A stretch of 64,000 bases of DNA, taken from Pyxicephalus adspersus. Taxonomy: Eukaryota; Chordata; Amphibia; Anura; Pyxicephalidae. Shown here in pieces: positions 12,047 to 23,510 of this stretch (position 1 is the first letter of the stretch; every line of letters begins with the position of its first letter). Below the pieces are notes generated by a model, which was given only the letters and a program-made list of their open reading frames with translations, had not been told where the DNA came from and searched no databases. A program made the translations under genes and the position numbers. Location of the stretch: NCBI RefSeq assembly GCF_032062135.1, contig NC_092862.1:62323039-62387038 (forward strand), written 5' to 3'.

Positions 12047-12779
12047 ACAAACATTGAAATAGAAATATTATACCTCCAGTCAGGGGGACCTGTCAGCTAC
12101 TTGCAGGCTCCAGAGCAGCTCATTGTCTTGTGAAGAGCCTGAGGAGAGAGTGTGTGACAATGTGTGACATGTCGCTGTGTGTGTGACATGTCGCTGCGTG
12201 TGTGACATGTCTATGTTGGGCTGGAGAAGCGGCAATCCTGGTTCTCTCTCTTCCCTTCATCTGAATTTCTGAGAGCTGTATGAGGCGCTGATGACCTTCT
12301 GTTCACTTGGTGATTTGCATATGAAGCAGGGGCGTCGCTGATTGGTTAAGGCTCAACCAAGCACAGGCGCTTGTCACTGACTGCTTCAATCTGTCCTCTC
12401 CTACTCACCATGTCTGGGCTGCTGCAGCAGACGGTTCATTCCCAAATTCTCTACACAATGATTAGCAGGGACTAACTAGGTGGGATTCTCGGCCATAACA
12501 GGGCTGGGTCTGTTTTTACATTTCCTTACGGAAAATGTGTTCATATTCTCAGGCAGCCTTACAATTGTGTGCTGTGGAAAATCAGAGTTTAGGTTAGCAG
12601 ACAGTGCTGAGGTGAAAGGTTTTTAAAGGGGAATAGGGAGGAATAAGTGTGTGGGAAACAAAATACATAATGAAAACCATTTTACAATGATGTATTCCAT
12701 TGCTACAATTTTAGAACAATCCCTGGCAATTATAGAATTTAGGTGTGGACCAATAACAGGAATAATATTATAGTACATC
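12047..12779. other. 5' flank of gcnt2 copy B
   Basis: The sequence next to the ATG holds a short tandem repeat of the GTGTGACATGTCGCTG type (about 12150-12212). Further up is a promoter-like CCAAT/octamer pair (12313-12345), then unremarkable AT-rich sequence up to the C-rich minisatellite. No ORF. Confidence 0.5.
12313..12345 (-). promoter_or_regulatory. CCAAT box plus octamer-like element upstream of copy B
   Basis: On the minus strand CCAATC (12340-12345) is followed 14 bases later by TTCATATG running into ATGCAAAT, a POU/octamer consensus (12313-12320). The same CCAATC, 14-base gap and TTCATATG occur upstream of copy A (63156-63183). The module is about 270 bases upstream of the copy B ATG. 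Promoter function is inferred from this conservation. Confidence 0.45.
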
Positions 12780-14140
12780 ACCCTGGTATATGCCTCCATA
12801 GGTGCCCCTTCCTGTGTGCTGCCTGAATGCCCTTAGTAAGTGCCCCTCTTATTCTGCCACCCTCAGTTTTCCACATAGTGCCCCCTGTTCAAGTACCCGC
12901 AGTGCCCCCTGATATAATGGACTCAGTGCCTCCTGATATAGTGCCCATAGTGTCAATCATATAGTGCCTTCACATATTTTTCTCTTCATGGTCCCACCTG
13001 TCATAGTGCCTTTTACCCTCATAGTGCCATCCGGGTCCCCAAATACTGCTCCCTGAATTAGTGCCCCCCTTTTAGTGCCCTGTAATTGTTTACCCCTCAC
13101 AGTGCCCCTGATATAATGCCCTCAGTTAGTGTTCCCCCATGATGCCCCTGTTTGAGTGCCCACAGTTACTGTGCCTCATAGTACCCTTAGATAGTCCCCC
13201 CCAGAACTGCATATTATAATGCCATCAGTTAGTGTCCCTTTTATAGTCCCCTTAGTCCTCTCCTAATATATTCCTTCAGTTAGTGCCCCCCATTCGTCGC
13301 CCACACTTTATTCCCTCGGCTATTGCACCATTTGTTGTGCTCCCAGTGTCCCCCCGCCCCATGTTACTCCATTATGTTGTCCTTAGTGTCCCCCGTTGCA
13401 CCCCTCTTTTTGTGTGCTCAGTTAGTGTCCTCCAATTATACCCCTTGTTTAAGTGCCTCCCATAGTGTGCCCTATATTAATGCCCCCAGTAAATGTCCCT
13501 CAACCACAGTGCCACCTGCCATAGTGCCGTCCGATTGTTTTCCTCTATAGTGCCCTGTGTTAGTGTCCCTTTTATAGTGCCATCAGATAGATTTTCCTCT
13601 CATAATGATACTTGTTATAGTGCCATCAATTAGTATCCCTTCAATTAGTGTCCCCCTTTTAGTGCCCACAGATAGATTCTCCTTCACAGTGCCCCTTGCT
13701 ACAAAGATCTCAGTGGTCACCCCCATGGTGCCCCTGTTGGAGTCCTTTCATTTACTGTCCCCTTTTCAGTGCCCTAATATATTCTGCCCCAAATGCTTCC
13801 CATATTATAGTGCCCTAGTGCCCTCCTTGTAGTGCCCCCATTTACTACCCCCATTAGTCCTCCACACTTTGTGCCCCAATTAGTGTCCAACTTGTAGTGG
13901 TCTCCCCATAGTGCACTGTTATAGTGCCCTCAGTTAGTGCCCTCTATAGTGCCCCCTGTTCAAGGGCCCTTGGTGTCTTCTTTATAGTACCCTTAGATAG
14001 TTTCCTCCAAAAGTGCCCCCTGTTATACTGCCCTCAGTTAGTGTTCGCCTTATATTTCCCACAGTATCCAACTTATAGTGTCCCCTGGTATAGTGTTATC
14101 AGTGCCCCCTATTTTGTGTTTGCTCATAGTTTCCCTGTTG
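12780..14140. repeat. C-rich degenerate minisatellite (TAGTGCCCCC family)
   Basis: About 1.36 kb of imperfect repeats with the core TAGTGCCCC(C) recurring every 15-40 bases, mixed with CCTGTTATAGTGCC and CTCAGTTAGTGTCCC blocks. G is rare on the plus strand outside the GTG core. Plus-strand ORFs in it (13323-13550, 13605-13832, 13924-14178) arise from the repeat and have no domain. It lies about 730 bases upstream of the copy B ATG. Confidence 0.88.
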
Positions 14141-14996
14141 TGGGGTCCTTTACCTGCAGGCAGGAGGGATATATTTAGAGCCTCTCAGAGGTGTTTCAGC
14201 AATCTACAGTGCACACGCCACAGCAGTCGAGCAATGAATTTGGGCCACCCTGATAAACAAATGGGTACACATCCCAAAAAACAGCCTAATGACACCAGGG
14301 AACCCCACAGCATTCGCAAATTGAAAAAAAAAAGTTTGCTATGGATGGGACAGCGTCTAAAATTGACTGATTGTCTCACCTAGCCCACAAAAATGAATGC
14401 AGAACAAAAAAACCTCCCCAAAAGCAATAGGGAAGAACTAGACACAACAAGCAGTTGATCCTTGCAATGCAGAGGGTCCTGTCCTAGTGAAGTTTAATTT
14501 AAAGCTATAATCTGTATAATATTTTTCATTTAGTGCATAGATATGCTAGACTTTTCCTTTTCAAGGTCCAGTAACTGTGAATATAAAAAACTAATTGCCA
14601 TTCAAAGAATTTCTTCAGTGTGTTGAACTCCTAATCTCCCATGCCCTCCTTGCAAACATGAATGTAAGGAAAAATGTTATCTATGAATCTATAAATGTAC
14701 TGTTGTTGGCTAATAAATACTAACAGGGCTGCCTGAATGTCACTCAGAAAGTAATGACCCAGCAGGAGTCTACATAGCTAACATACCATAATGCAGTGGA
14801 AGTGTGGAACTACACCTGTATGTGAAGGAGGATGCAATGTGTTCCAATATAACGCTGAAAGGTTGTGACTGGAATTCAGTTTTGTTGGAGAGTCTGTAAC
14901 AAAGAGGTACAACTTCCTAAATGGAGTCCGAATATATTAAATGCCCTAAAGTGAGGCCCACAGCAAGGGACTAAGCGTAGGGCCAGCATGACAGGG
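14141..14996. other. Non-coding spacer
   Basis: No supported gene. The 101-codon plus frame at 14078-14383 starts inside the minisatellite and has no recognisable domain. Otherwise anonymous sequence. Confidence 0.5.
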
Positions 14997-15760
14997 TGTT
15001 AGGGCAGCCCCCCCCCCTTGTAGGTTCAGTATGGGTTAATGTGAGTGAGAAAAACTAGGGGTGGGATTAGCTAGAGGTCAGGACGGAAGTAGAGGGGAGG
15101 AGAATAGAAGCATTTAAATAAGAGGGTCTGTCGGAAGTGAGGGACAGTTTTTTTGCGGGAGGGAAAATTTCCACCCACCCTCCCTTGTTGTAAGGTTTAG
15201 GTGGCGGAGGTGGTTGGGGTTTAGGAGGGTAAGAGTCCTGTTGGTCATTTGAGAAGGGCAACCCATTGGTAGGGTGCCCATTTAAATGGTGTTATGGTGT
15301 GGCCCCTGAGGCGGTGCTGGGCGGCTAGGGGCCAGTGTGTGTTTAAACAATTTTGGTTGGAACGGACTTTACCTTTCCTAGACCTGCAGCCTGGTGGAGT
15401 AAACTGAAGTGTGTTTTAGTTATAGTGCAATTGGGCACCGTGATTTAAATACAGTTTTTTGTTTACAGGTATATCTTATATTGGGTGGAGAAAAGGTTTT
15501 ATATTTGTAAGGATTGTGAATTATAAATCAGTGGTATATTAATGTTATGTGTTTTTATATGTTAAGTTATGTTAATTAGGTTTAATATATATGTTATTTA
15601 AATATTGTTATAACTAATGGTTATTTATTGTTATTTATTGTTTATTTAAGTTGTTTTGTTAATAAATGGGCTGCTTGCCAGCCATTTTAAATCCAATGAA
15701 GGCGTCAATGTGTTTTTGGTGGGAGTAGAGGCTGGTAGGCAATAGTGGTGGAAAGTGCGG
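14997..15760 (+). mobile_element. LTR-like sequence (tentative)
   Basis: Starts TGTTAGGGCAGCC, has a TATA-like ATTTAAATAAGAGGG near 15110 and an AATAAA near 15660, in the order expected for an LTR. No primer-binding site, gag or pol is visible, and the right border is not defined. Part of it (15540-15654) is repeated at 18724-18839, which could be a remnant of a second LTR. It may equally be an unclassified repeat. Confidence 0.25.
15540..15654 (+). repeat. 115-base direct repeat, left copy
   Basis: Starts TAATGTTATGTGTTTTTATA and ends TTATTTAAGTTGT. It is nearly 90% identical to 18724-18839 in the same orientation. The two copies bracket the piggyBac. Confidence 0.85.
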
Positions 15761-16024
15761 GAAATGTTTTAGGAGGATTAAAAGTTTTTGTGCGGGGAAG
15801 GTTTTAGATGGGAAAGTTTTGTTTTCGGGTGTGGAAAAGGGCGATCGAACGATCCCCCTGCGATGCCGGGTAGTCTGTCCATCGGGGGGCGTGGCTGGGC
15901 GGAAAATTTAAAAGCAGAATACCGAGTAATCTGCGGCCCAGGTCCAGGCCACTCCGCTGCGCCTATTATTAGTTAGATGCAAGATTTCTGCATGGTGCAT
16001 CACATCTAACTGCTGATGTGATCA

Positions 16025-16152
16025 GCAATAGTAAATTCCAGGGGTGATGCCAGCAGCGATTTCCGGCTGGCATCACCCCCGGGATTTACTATTGCTGCTC
16101 GCATCACCCGGAAGATGTGACGCTCGCAGCCTCCGGGTGATGCGAGCAGCAA
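16025..16152. repeat. Two interlocking inverted repeats
   Basis: Hairpin 1 pairs 16025-16054 with 16066-16095: 30-base arms, two mismatches, 11-base loop. Hairpin 2 pairs 16092-16112 with 16132-16152: 21-base perfect arms, 19-base loop. The arms overlap by four bases, and both contain GCATCACCC. They lie just upstream of the piggyBac ORF and may be its internal 5' repeats. On either side, AAATTTAAAAGCAGA(A/T)TACC occurs at about 15904 and 16244 as a direct repeat. Confidence 0.85.
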
Positions 16153-16501
16153 CGTTGGTGTATCTAGGGGAGTGAGCAGGGTGGGGACATCCCCATCACT
16201 TCACCCGGAAAAATGTGGTAAAGTGCTGAATTGTGTGAGCGGGAAATTTAAAAGCAGATTACCATGTAATCTGCTTTTACATTTTTTTACAGTAAAAAAC
16301 ACTACAAAACATATAATAAAAGTGTCAATACACATTTTAGTGCACCAAGCATCATTGCCCAGTGCCCTGATTTACATTTTGCCCACTATTAGCCCAGACC
16401 TTGATCTGACCTTTTGATGACTTGTAGATCACTTCCTGAATGTATCATTTCATCACTTTGTCTTTGACCTTGATTGTTCCTGAGTGATTGCTGGAGACCA
16501 C

Positions 16502-18430
16502 ATGGCATCCAAAAGGCATCTCGCCGGCGCAAGCACTGTTTTGGAGGAGTTTGAAAGCAGCGATAGCTATTTGGAGTCCTTTGTGGAATCGAGCGATAGT
16601 GATTCACCAGGGAATTTGTCATCGGACTGCGAAAGTGAACTGAGCAACGATTCAGTGCTGTTCGCACATGGTGCTCCATTGACCTTGATGTGGACCAGGC
16701 AGCACCGCCAAGATTTCCATTCACCGGCGCACCTGGGATGAAAATTGAGGCTGATGAAGTAATCAAAAAAATTGTTGCGGAGACAAACAAGTAAGCGGCT
16801 CTTATGTTTGCTAACTTTTTGAAATGTTTTGCTATTTTTTTTATGCAAATGTGTGCTGCTCATTGTTTGCTAACTTTTTGAAATGTTTAAAATTTTATGC
16901 TATTTTTTTTATGCAAACATATATGCTGCTCTGTGTTTGCATATTACTTGCAACCTTCACCACACTACAAAAGAACATATCCTAAAATACCTTTTTTATT
17001 TTGTTTTATGCAAGTATGCTGGACAACAGCAAGGTGCTCCATACCTAGAGTTTGCAAGAAGCAGAGAGTGGGAACCTTTGACCAAAGATGACATTTGGCT
17101 GTTTTTGGCTTGGTGATCCTGCAGGGAGTTGTGGGCAAACCCGTGCAGAAGTGGTGCTGGTCCAAGAATAAAATTATTGCCACTCCATTCTTTGGCACAG
17201 TCATGCCAGAATGACGCTTTTCCCTCATAATGAAGTACCTGCACTTAGCAAACAATGAAGAATTTGATGAAACCACTACCCATCCTGCACCAAAATGGAA
17301 CAAAATTTGGGAAGTGTCTCAGATGATTCTACAAAATTTCCAGCAAACCTTTGTGCCAGAAAGAGATGTCAGCATTGACGAAAGTCTAATGGCTTACAAG
17401 GAGAGGCTCAGCTGGGTGCAGTACATTGCGTCAAAGAGGGCACGATTTGGCATGAAAACGTATATGGTGTGCGAATCCTCATCTGGCTACACCTGGAATA
17501 TGATACTGTACACTGGAAAGGGACACAGTTCAACCCCAGATACAGCCATTATGGATTGGTAACATCTTCAGTGCTATCCCTCATTGAGCCATTGCTAGAT
17601 CAGGGCTATTGTGACACAAATGACAATTTCTACACCTCTCCTGAACTTTATGAGTTCCTTCTGCAACACAGAACAGATGCGTATGGAACCGTTAGGGCTA
17701 ACCGGCGCAACCTGCCATCACTGTTTGCAAAAGGGAAGCTGAAGACAAGAGAAATTGTTGCCTGGCAGAAAGGCAAGATGATGGCCCTGAGATGGCGTGA
17801 CAAGAAAGATGTGTGCCTGATGAGTACTGTCCATGATGCCTCCACCGTTCTGGTACACACAAAATGTGGGAAAGAAGTGATGAAGCCACAAGTGGTGACT
17901 GACTACAACAACACCATAGGAGGTGTCGACAGAGCTGACCAAGCCATGACATTCTACCCAGTGATGCGGAAACACTACAAGGAAGTACTACAAAAATATT
18001 TTCAGGCAACTAGTTGAGCAGTGCCTATGGAATGCCTACGTTCTGTACAAAACAAAATAGTCAGAGGCCCGTGAATCATTCAGACTTCATTTTGCAAGTT
18101 TCTAAATCCATAGTCAAGAACCACCAAACACCATCAGTGGCTGTGAACAGACCTGGACGTTGTGCTTCCACCATTGTCAACCCAGAACGCCTGACCGGTC
18201 GTCACCTCACTGAATACATCTCACCAACCCGGAAAAAGGCAGCACCTACAAGGATGTGCGTGGTTTGCTGCTCAAAGACCGATAACAGAGGAAGGAAGAT
18301 CAGAAAGGAAACCAGGTTCTACCGTCCTGACTGTGATGTTGTGCAGCACCCTGCTTCAAAATCTACCACACCCGGGATGTCTACTAAAAATGTAAATTTT
18401 TTTTTTGTAAAATGTGCATTTAATTTATAG
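16502..18430 (+). pseudogene. piggyBac-type transposase, decayed (PGBD4-like)
   Basis: Remnant of a cut-and-paste DDD transposase of the piggyBac superfamily. The acidic N-terminal part starts MASKRHLAGAS at 16502. A frameshift follows near 16720, and an inserted intron-like stretch lies at about 16791-17012. The dimerisation/catalytic part follows: DIWLFLA near 17090, VSIDESLMAYK near 17370 (first catalytic Asp), CDTNDNFYTSPEL near 17610 (second), DYNNTIGGVDRADQA near 17905 (third), then a Cys-rich C-terminal end with CVVCCSK near 18257. Breaks are a one-base deletion near 17112, a stop in place of a Trp codon near 17211, a frameshift near 17555 and another near 18005. The three Asp motifs survive but the frame is broken at least four times, so it is inactive. 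TTAA-flanked terminal repeats could not be placed with confidence. Confidence 0.9.
16806..16945 (+). repeat. Two-copy tandem duplication inside the piggyBac break
   Basis: TTTGCTAACTTTTTGAAATG followed by GCTATTTTTTTTATGCAAA and TGCTGCTC occurs twice in a row, from about 16808 and from about 16867. It sits in the stretch that separates the ETNK codons from the YAGQQ codons of the transposase. Confidence 0.8.
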
Positions 18431-18723
18431 TATTATTTATCAATAATATTGCACCCTTGTTTGGAAAATTTTAGTGAGAAATTTTTGATAAAATATTTTT
18501 TTTGATAAATTAAACTGTTGTGGCCTATTATTTCAATATTTTTTGTAAATATGATTTATAATTATGTATTTTATGATTATAGTATAATAAATAAATATAA
18601 TTATTATACCCGGGAGTTAATCCTAAGAATTACAGGCCCACAATATAAACAAACTTTCCATGCAAAAAAAAATAGCATCACTTTTTGCATCAAAAAACTG
18701 CCAGAATTAGAACGCTCCGGGGG

Positions 18724-18839
18724 TAATGTTATATGTTTTTATATGTTAAGTTATGTTAATAAAGATTAATATATATATGTTTTTAAAATATTGTTAAAAT
18801 TAATGGTTATTTATTGTTTTTATTGTTTATTTAAGTTGT
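18724..18839 (+). repeat. 115-base direct repeat, right copy
   Basis: Partner of 15540-15654. It begins TAATGTTATATG right after GCTCCGGGGG, so the left edge could be the right boundary of the piggyBac, with a TTAA site changed to GTAA. Confidence 0.8.
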
Positions 18840-19654
18840 CATGCGAACTGCCCCCTCCTATCAAGGTTCTGTCCTGCATAAGAGCAAGCAGGAAAGCCCA
18901 GTTCGTATCTAGGAGTCGTCCATATGTCGGATGTCCTTAACTCGGGGACTATCTGTAGTAATTTTCTCTGCCCCAGGACAATTCATAGAAAGGTGTTGGG
19001 AATTATGACATCACAGACACAATTTTTCAGTGCCTTTGTTTTTTGTACATTCGTTTTATGGTTCTGGTGACTGTATTTTGATAAGCAATGTGATTGGCAT
19101 GTTCACTTCATAATTAGTGCCTTAGCTGGTACCTTAGTGTAGGATGCTAGTGGCATCATGGTATCAGCTGTACACTTTTAGTCTTATTTTTAAATTTCAC
19201 CTGTCAATTCATGTTTGCAGTAATATTTTGTTATGAAAAATTAAGAACTGAAAAGGAATTACAGATTTTCCTATTTATATCATAAACTAACAGCACTATC
19301 CTGGAAATGCTTAACTATACTATGCTGACTATATTATGATATGCTTAGGAGAAACATGGCATGGTAAAGCTATACTTTCGTATCATGTGATGCTTATAGC
19401 CCAGTATGGAGCCAGCAAAAGTTAACTGAAGGTTTGAAGCTTGGAGTATGTGTTTGTTCCCCGATCACCTGCCCCATTTCTCCTGCACATGCCTACTTTA
19501 TCTGCTGAGATGGGCTGTGCACTTGAAAATTAGTCTTCTAAAAAACTAAACATTTTATCTTCTTAAATTAAACAGCCACCCAGGCTCCTATGGACTGGTA
19601 TAGCATTTATCCAGTGTGTGATCTTAATATCTCGTGTTCTGTATCATTACAAAT

Positions 19655-19760
19655 TACTTTTAGGAAATCCATACCAGGTTTGCTGGATCACAAAGCTTCA
19701 CTGATGAAAGTGTAACCTCTCCAGCCATGGAGAGCTTTAATAAATCAGGCCCATTGTCTC
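19655..19760. mobile_element. Half copy of 'ggatcaccca' MITE
   Basis: CAGGTTTGCTGGATCAC, then TTCACTGATGAAAGTGTA, CTCTCCAGCC and the end GCTTTAATAAATCAGGCCCA match the right half of the complete element at 23811-24037. Confidence 0.65.
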
Positions 19761-20189
19761 AGTCTCTGCCCTTGCTGTTGTCTCTAAAGTTCTTCAAGTC
19801 CTAGTCCTTGTCCCTTTGTTTACCAGTTTGTTTATACTCCCAATTCCCTTTTAGTTCTAGTCTCACTTATTTGGGTTGCCTGTTATCCCTGAATTGGTGG
19901 ACGCTAGGTTTTTACCCTCCACATGATCCAACCTTACTATAACACCTTCTACTCTGATCTTAACTTGGCTATTGACTTTATCACTGGAAAACATTTTGAC
20001 TTTGACTCTCTACTATATTATCGTCTATGACAACAACCGCCCTAACTAGACAAGTTTTTGGTTCTGATTCCCTGATGATGGCCTATATAGGCTGGCTATA
20101 TAGAAGACTATATAGGCTGGATAGACTGTCATGGAAAAATCTGGGTTATAAAGCAAACATGGAATGGATTACGTAAAAACCATATGCTA

Positions 20190-20300
20190 TTAACTGGAAA
20201 ATGTTTTCAATCCTGGACCATATTCATAAAAGGTTTGCTGGATCACTAAGTTTCTTCCATGATAGCCTATTCTCCAGTCTTGGAGAGCTTTAAATCAGGC
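20190..20300. mobile_element. Half copy of 'ggatcaccca' MITE
   Basis: GTTTTCAATCCTGGACCATA, AGGTTTGCTGGATCAC, TCTCCAGTCTTGGAGAGCTT and the end TAAATCAGGC match the right half of 23811-24037 with more divergence. Confidence 0.6.
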
Positions 20301-21989
20301 AAAGTGTCCAAAAATTTTCAAACCAAAAGGTGAAGCACATTGAACCTATTTTCAACAGAGCCCTGATCCTTAAAGAATATATTGTTTAGTTAGATTGTCA
20401 AACTACATCTGGTAAATTTGTATCACTTGTGAGATCATATAGGGAACTAAATATACATGTATCTGTTAAAGTGTAAAGCCTGCTAGTAATTTCTGAATCT
20501 CAATTGATGCTATTCACAAAAGCCAAAAAGAACAGCCATGCCTTCCAGGATAAGATTTTTAACTAGGTCACAATGAGCTCTCAAACTGATTTTTTTTAAA
20601 AAGTACCTAATTCTGAAAACAGTAATAATTTCTTTGGAATAAAATGACCCCTTTAAGGGCACCATATCAGCCTCCTGGGATATGTGATGTGGGTATTCCG
20701 GTAGCCTGCGATATAGGTCTGCCTGTCAATATAAAACACCATGGTGAGGGTAAAGTAAGTGGTGGGCATAACAGGAAAACTAACTGCAAATGATAAGTAA
20801 TAACATTCTGGAGGAAAATATCTTTTTATTAAGCTTTTATAGTTATTTTGATGAAAGGTCTGCTTTAAAGCTGAACTATAGTTCCGCATGTTACAAGCAA
20901 GCACGTTTTTATTGCAGAATGCACATGCACAGCTCAGCACATGATGCTGGGACATGCCAGGTATCAGGGGATGCCAGGACTGAGTTAGGTCATCCTGGCC
21001 CGACCAATCAAGATGGCTGAAAATTAGCTATCCTGCAAGAGAAGAGGAAGAATATGGCAGTGTCTGTATCAGAATGCAGGACAGGTGAGTCTAATTAAAA
21101 AATTGTGATCAGGCAGATTTATTTGTGTTAGTGCAGATAGGAACACAACTCAATTTCTTTGTGTGTGGGCAAGTCCAAGGCAGTTTTCCCTCTTTAGGAC
21201 AGCAAAAATTTAGCTTTTTTTAATGGCATTTTTTTATTTATCAAAGAGAAACTGTCAACAACCTTTGTGTTAATGTTATTACGTTTTCCTGGTTTTGCAA
21301 GTATTAGATAGCTAACCACATCTGCATGTTATTTTTTTGTTCCACAGAATAGCAGTGTTTTTTCACTATAAACAGAAAAAAGAAAAAAGTAAGGAGGGCT
21401 GCTGATGAGATATGTTGTTTTACAGCTTCTGAAAATTACACGTCTGATTTGGTTTCAAAAACATCACAAACCTTACAACAGAAAAAAGAGCTTTATGTCA
21501 CAAGCTCCACCACCTACATCCCTGTCTCAATGTCTAAAAAAATAGGAAGTGAAATTAACACTTTGAAGTCTGTAACATAATCACAAGTTATGACACATAA
21601 TGTATGCATACATACAGTATGTTCTAAAAGCCCCTTGATTGAGCATCCCCACCATTGCTCTGTAGAAAGTACTGCATGTACATAGTCATACAGAGGCATT
21701 GACATTGTGATCTTTCATAGCCTTGTCAACTGAGCCAAGTTGTGGGTAAAACCGAGTAAGACAGAAACTTGCAATGAGCAGTGGAAGAAAGAAGGGGTAC
21801 GCAACTGGAGTCTGGGACCTGGCAGTGTCAACCTATGTGGCCCACATTGCAGTATATTTAATTGGCTTTTCCTGACATAGGATAACATGCTAAACTTCTT
21901 TTAAAGTTTGCTGAAAGGTAGATGTCAATGCTAGCGCAAACAAATTAAAAGATGTTAAGCAGACAAGATAACTGACTGCTATTCATTAA

Positions 21990-22175
21990 TATTATTATTA
22001 TTATTAATATTATTATTAATAAACAGGATTTATATAGCACCAACATATTATGCACCGCTGTACAATTAAATAGGGGTTGCAAATGACAGACAGATACAGA
22101 CAGTGACACAGGAGGACCCTGCCCCGAAGAGCTTACAATCTAGAAGGTGGGGGAAGTAACACACAATAGGAGGGG
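21990..22175 (-). repeat. L2-like retroelement 3' tail, copy 2
   Basis: Minus-strand copy of the tail. From its 5' side it reads AGATTGTAAGCTCTTCGGGG, CAGGGTCCTCCTGTGTCACTG, GCAACCCCTATTTAATTGTA and GCACCGGTGCATAATATG-like positions, and it ends in an ATT/AAT trinucleotide array at 21990-22020. More complete at the 5' side than copy 1. Confidence 0.75.
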
Positions 22176-23370
22176 AGATATGGAGTGTTGGGAAGTAGTG
22201 AGGGTTTTAAAAGACAGGAGAAGATGGGTTCTCATGTTTTAAAACTTCAAAGCTTAGCACTAAATTCAACCTTTGTATTGAAGGTGGCAGTATTTTAAAT
22301 CAGCTTTAACTAAAATGAAAAATCAAAGTGCAATGGTTTTAGCCAGTGCTTCCAGGAAAATATTAACATAGTTAACCATTGATAGTCTGTTTCTCATTGA
22401 CCAAGATGTAATATACAAAGCATATAACGACCTTGCACAATGGACATTTGTGATAGATGCATGTGTGCATTGTATGAACAATAATGTGGATGTTTATTTT
22501 TCTGTTTTTTAAATTAAATAATTTTTATTGGGATTTTAAACAAAGTAGAAAGAGTAACAAAACATGAGAACAGAGACCATCATGATGAGAACAAAGCAAA
22601 ATTATGTAGACATAGTCGAAAATAAAACAAACAAAAAAAAATGCAACACTCATGTAATAACAGTTATCGAAAATATGTCTGCTGTAAAAAAAAATTAAGT
22701 CAGAGGAACAAATTTGCGTATGTGTCTCATTTGGTATATTTTTCTGTTTTTGTTTTGTAATAAGTACAACACATATTAGATCTTAATTTCAAGAAACATC
22801 AGATATTAACCCAAATCTAAACAGCGAGTACCCTAATTGACAGATTAACTTTTTTGTTTTTGAGGAAAAAAAACATCTGCTCATGCGGTGTATGGTGGTG
22901 TATTTTGAGATCTGTCTCATATACTTAAACACATACTGGAGACAGAAGCGGTTGGAATATACTATTACTTGGTCTAGAACATAGTATATCCAATATCAAC
23001 ATCATTTTATAGTTCATTGTAAATTAAGTAGAGTAGGAATGAGTGGAAAACCCTACAGTTTTTTGACATCTGTGTTTTGTTTAAAATATGTCCCGTTACT
23101 TCCTCTTCTATAGACTCAACTAGAAGTGAGAGGATGGCTCTTTAATGTTGAGGAATTCCACTCTTAGACAGCTGTCATGGGAGAGTTTTCTTCCATTCCT
23201 TTTCAGGTGGCAACAATACAATCCTTGGGAATCTCCATAAAAAGGACGCCGACAGCAAAAAAAACCTGACAGGTTCTTACCCTTTACTACAAAAAAAGTT
23301 TTACCTTTAGTTACTCTTTAAACTAATAAGGGCTGAACATACCTGTAGTCTAAACCAATATAAAGGTCAG
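22176..23370. other. Non-coding tract
   Basis: No supported gene. At about 22505-22700 a stretch starting AAATTAAATAATTTTTATTG looks, on the minus strand, like the A-rich 3' end of an L1-type LINE (compare 55050). The rest is anonymous. Confidence 0.4.
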
Positions 23371-23510
23371 TACCGTAAGCTCTTCGGGCAGGGTCCTCTC
23401 CTCCTCCTGTGTCACTGTCTGCATCTGTCTGTCATTTGCAACCCCTATTTACTGTACAGCGCTGCATAATCTGTTGGCGCTATATAAATCCTTTTTAATA
23501 ATATTAATTT
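23371..23510 (+). repeat. L2-like retroelement 3' tail, copy 3
   Basis: Plus-strand tail with TAAGCTCTTCGGGCAGGGTC, TGTGTCACTGTCTGCATCTG, TCATTTGCAACCCCTATTTA, GTACAGCGCTGCATAATCTG and TTGGCGCTATATAAATCC, ending in a short AT-rich array. Confidence 0.78.

Larger units (their letters stand above)
18840..21989. other. Non-coding tract with MITE fragments
   Basis: No supported gene. It holds half copies of the 'ggatcaccca' MITE (19655-19760 and 20190-20300) and a MITE-like block at about 20864-21090 that begins TTTAAAGCTGAACTATAGTT. The rest is anonymous. Confidence 0.5.

Noticed and set aside
13283..14383. Overlapping plus-strand ORFs up to 101 codons
   Set aside because: They come from the C-rich TAGTGCCCC repeat; three frames are open in the same place with no domain.
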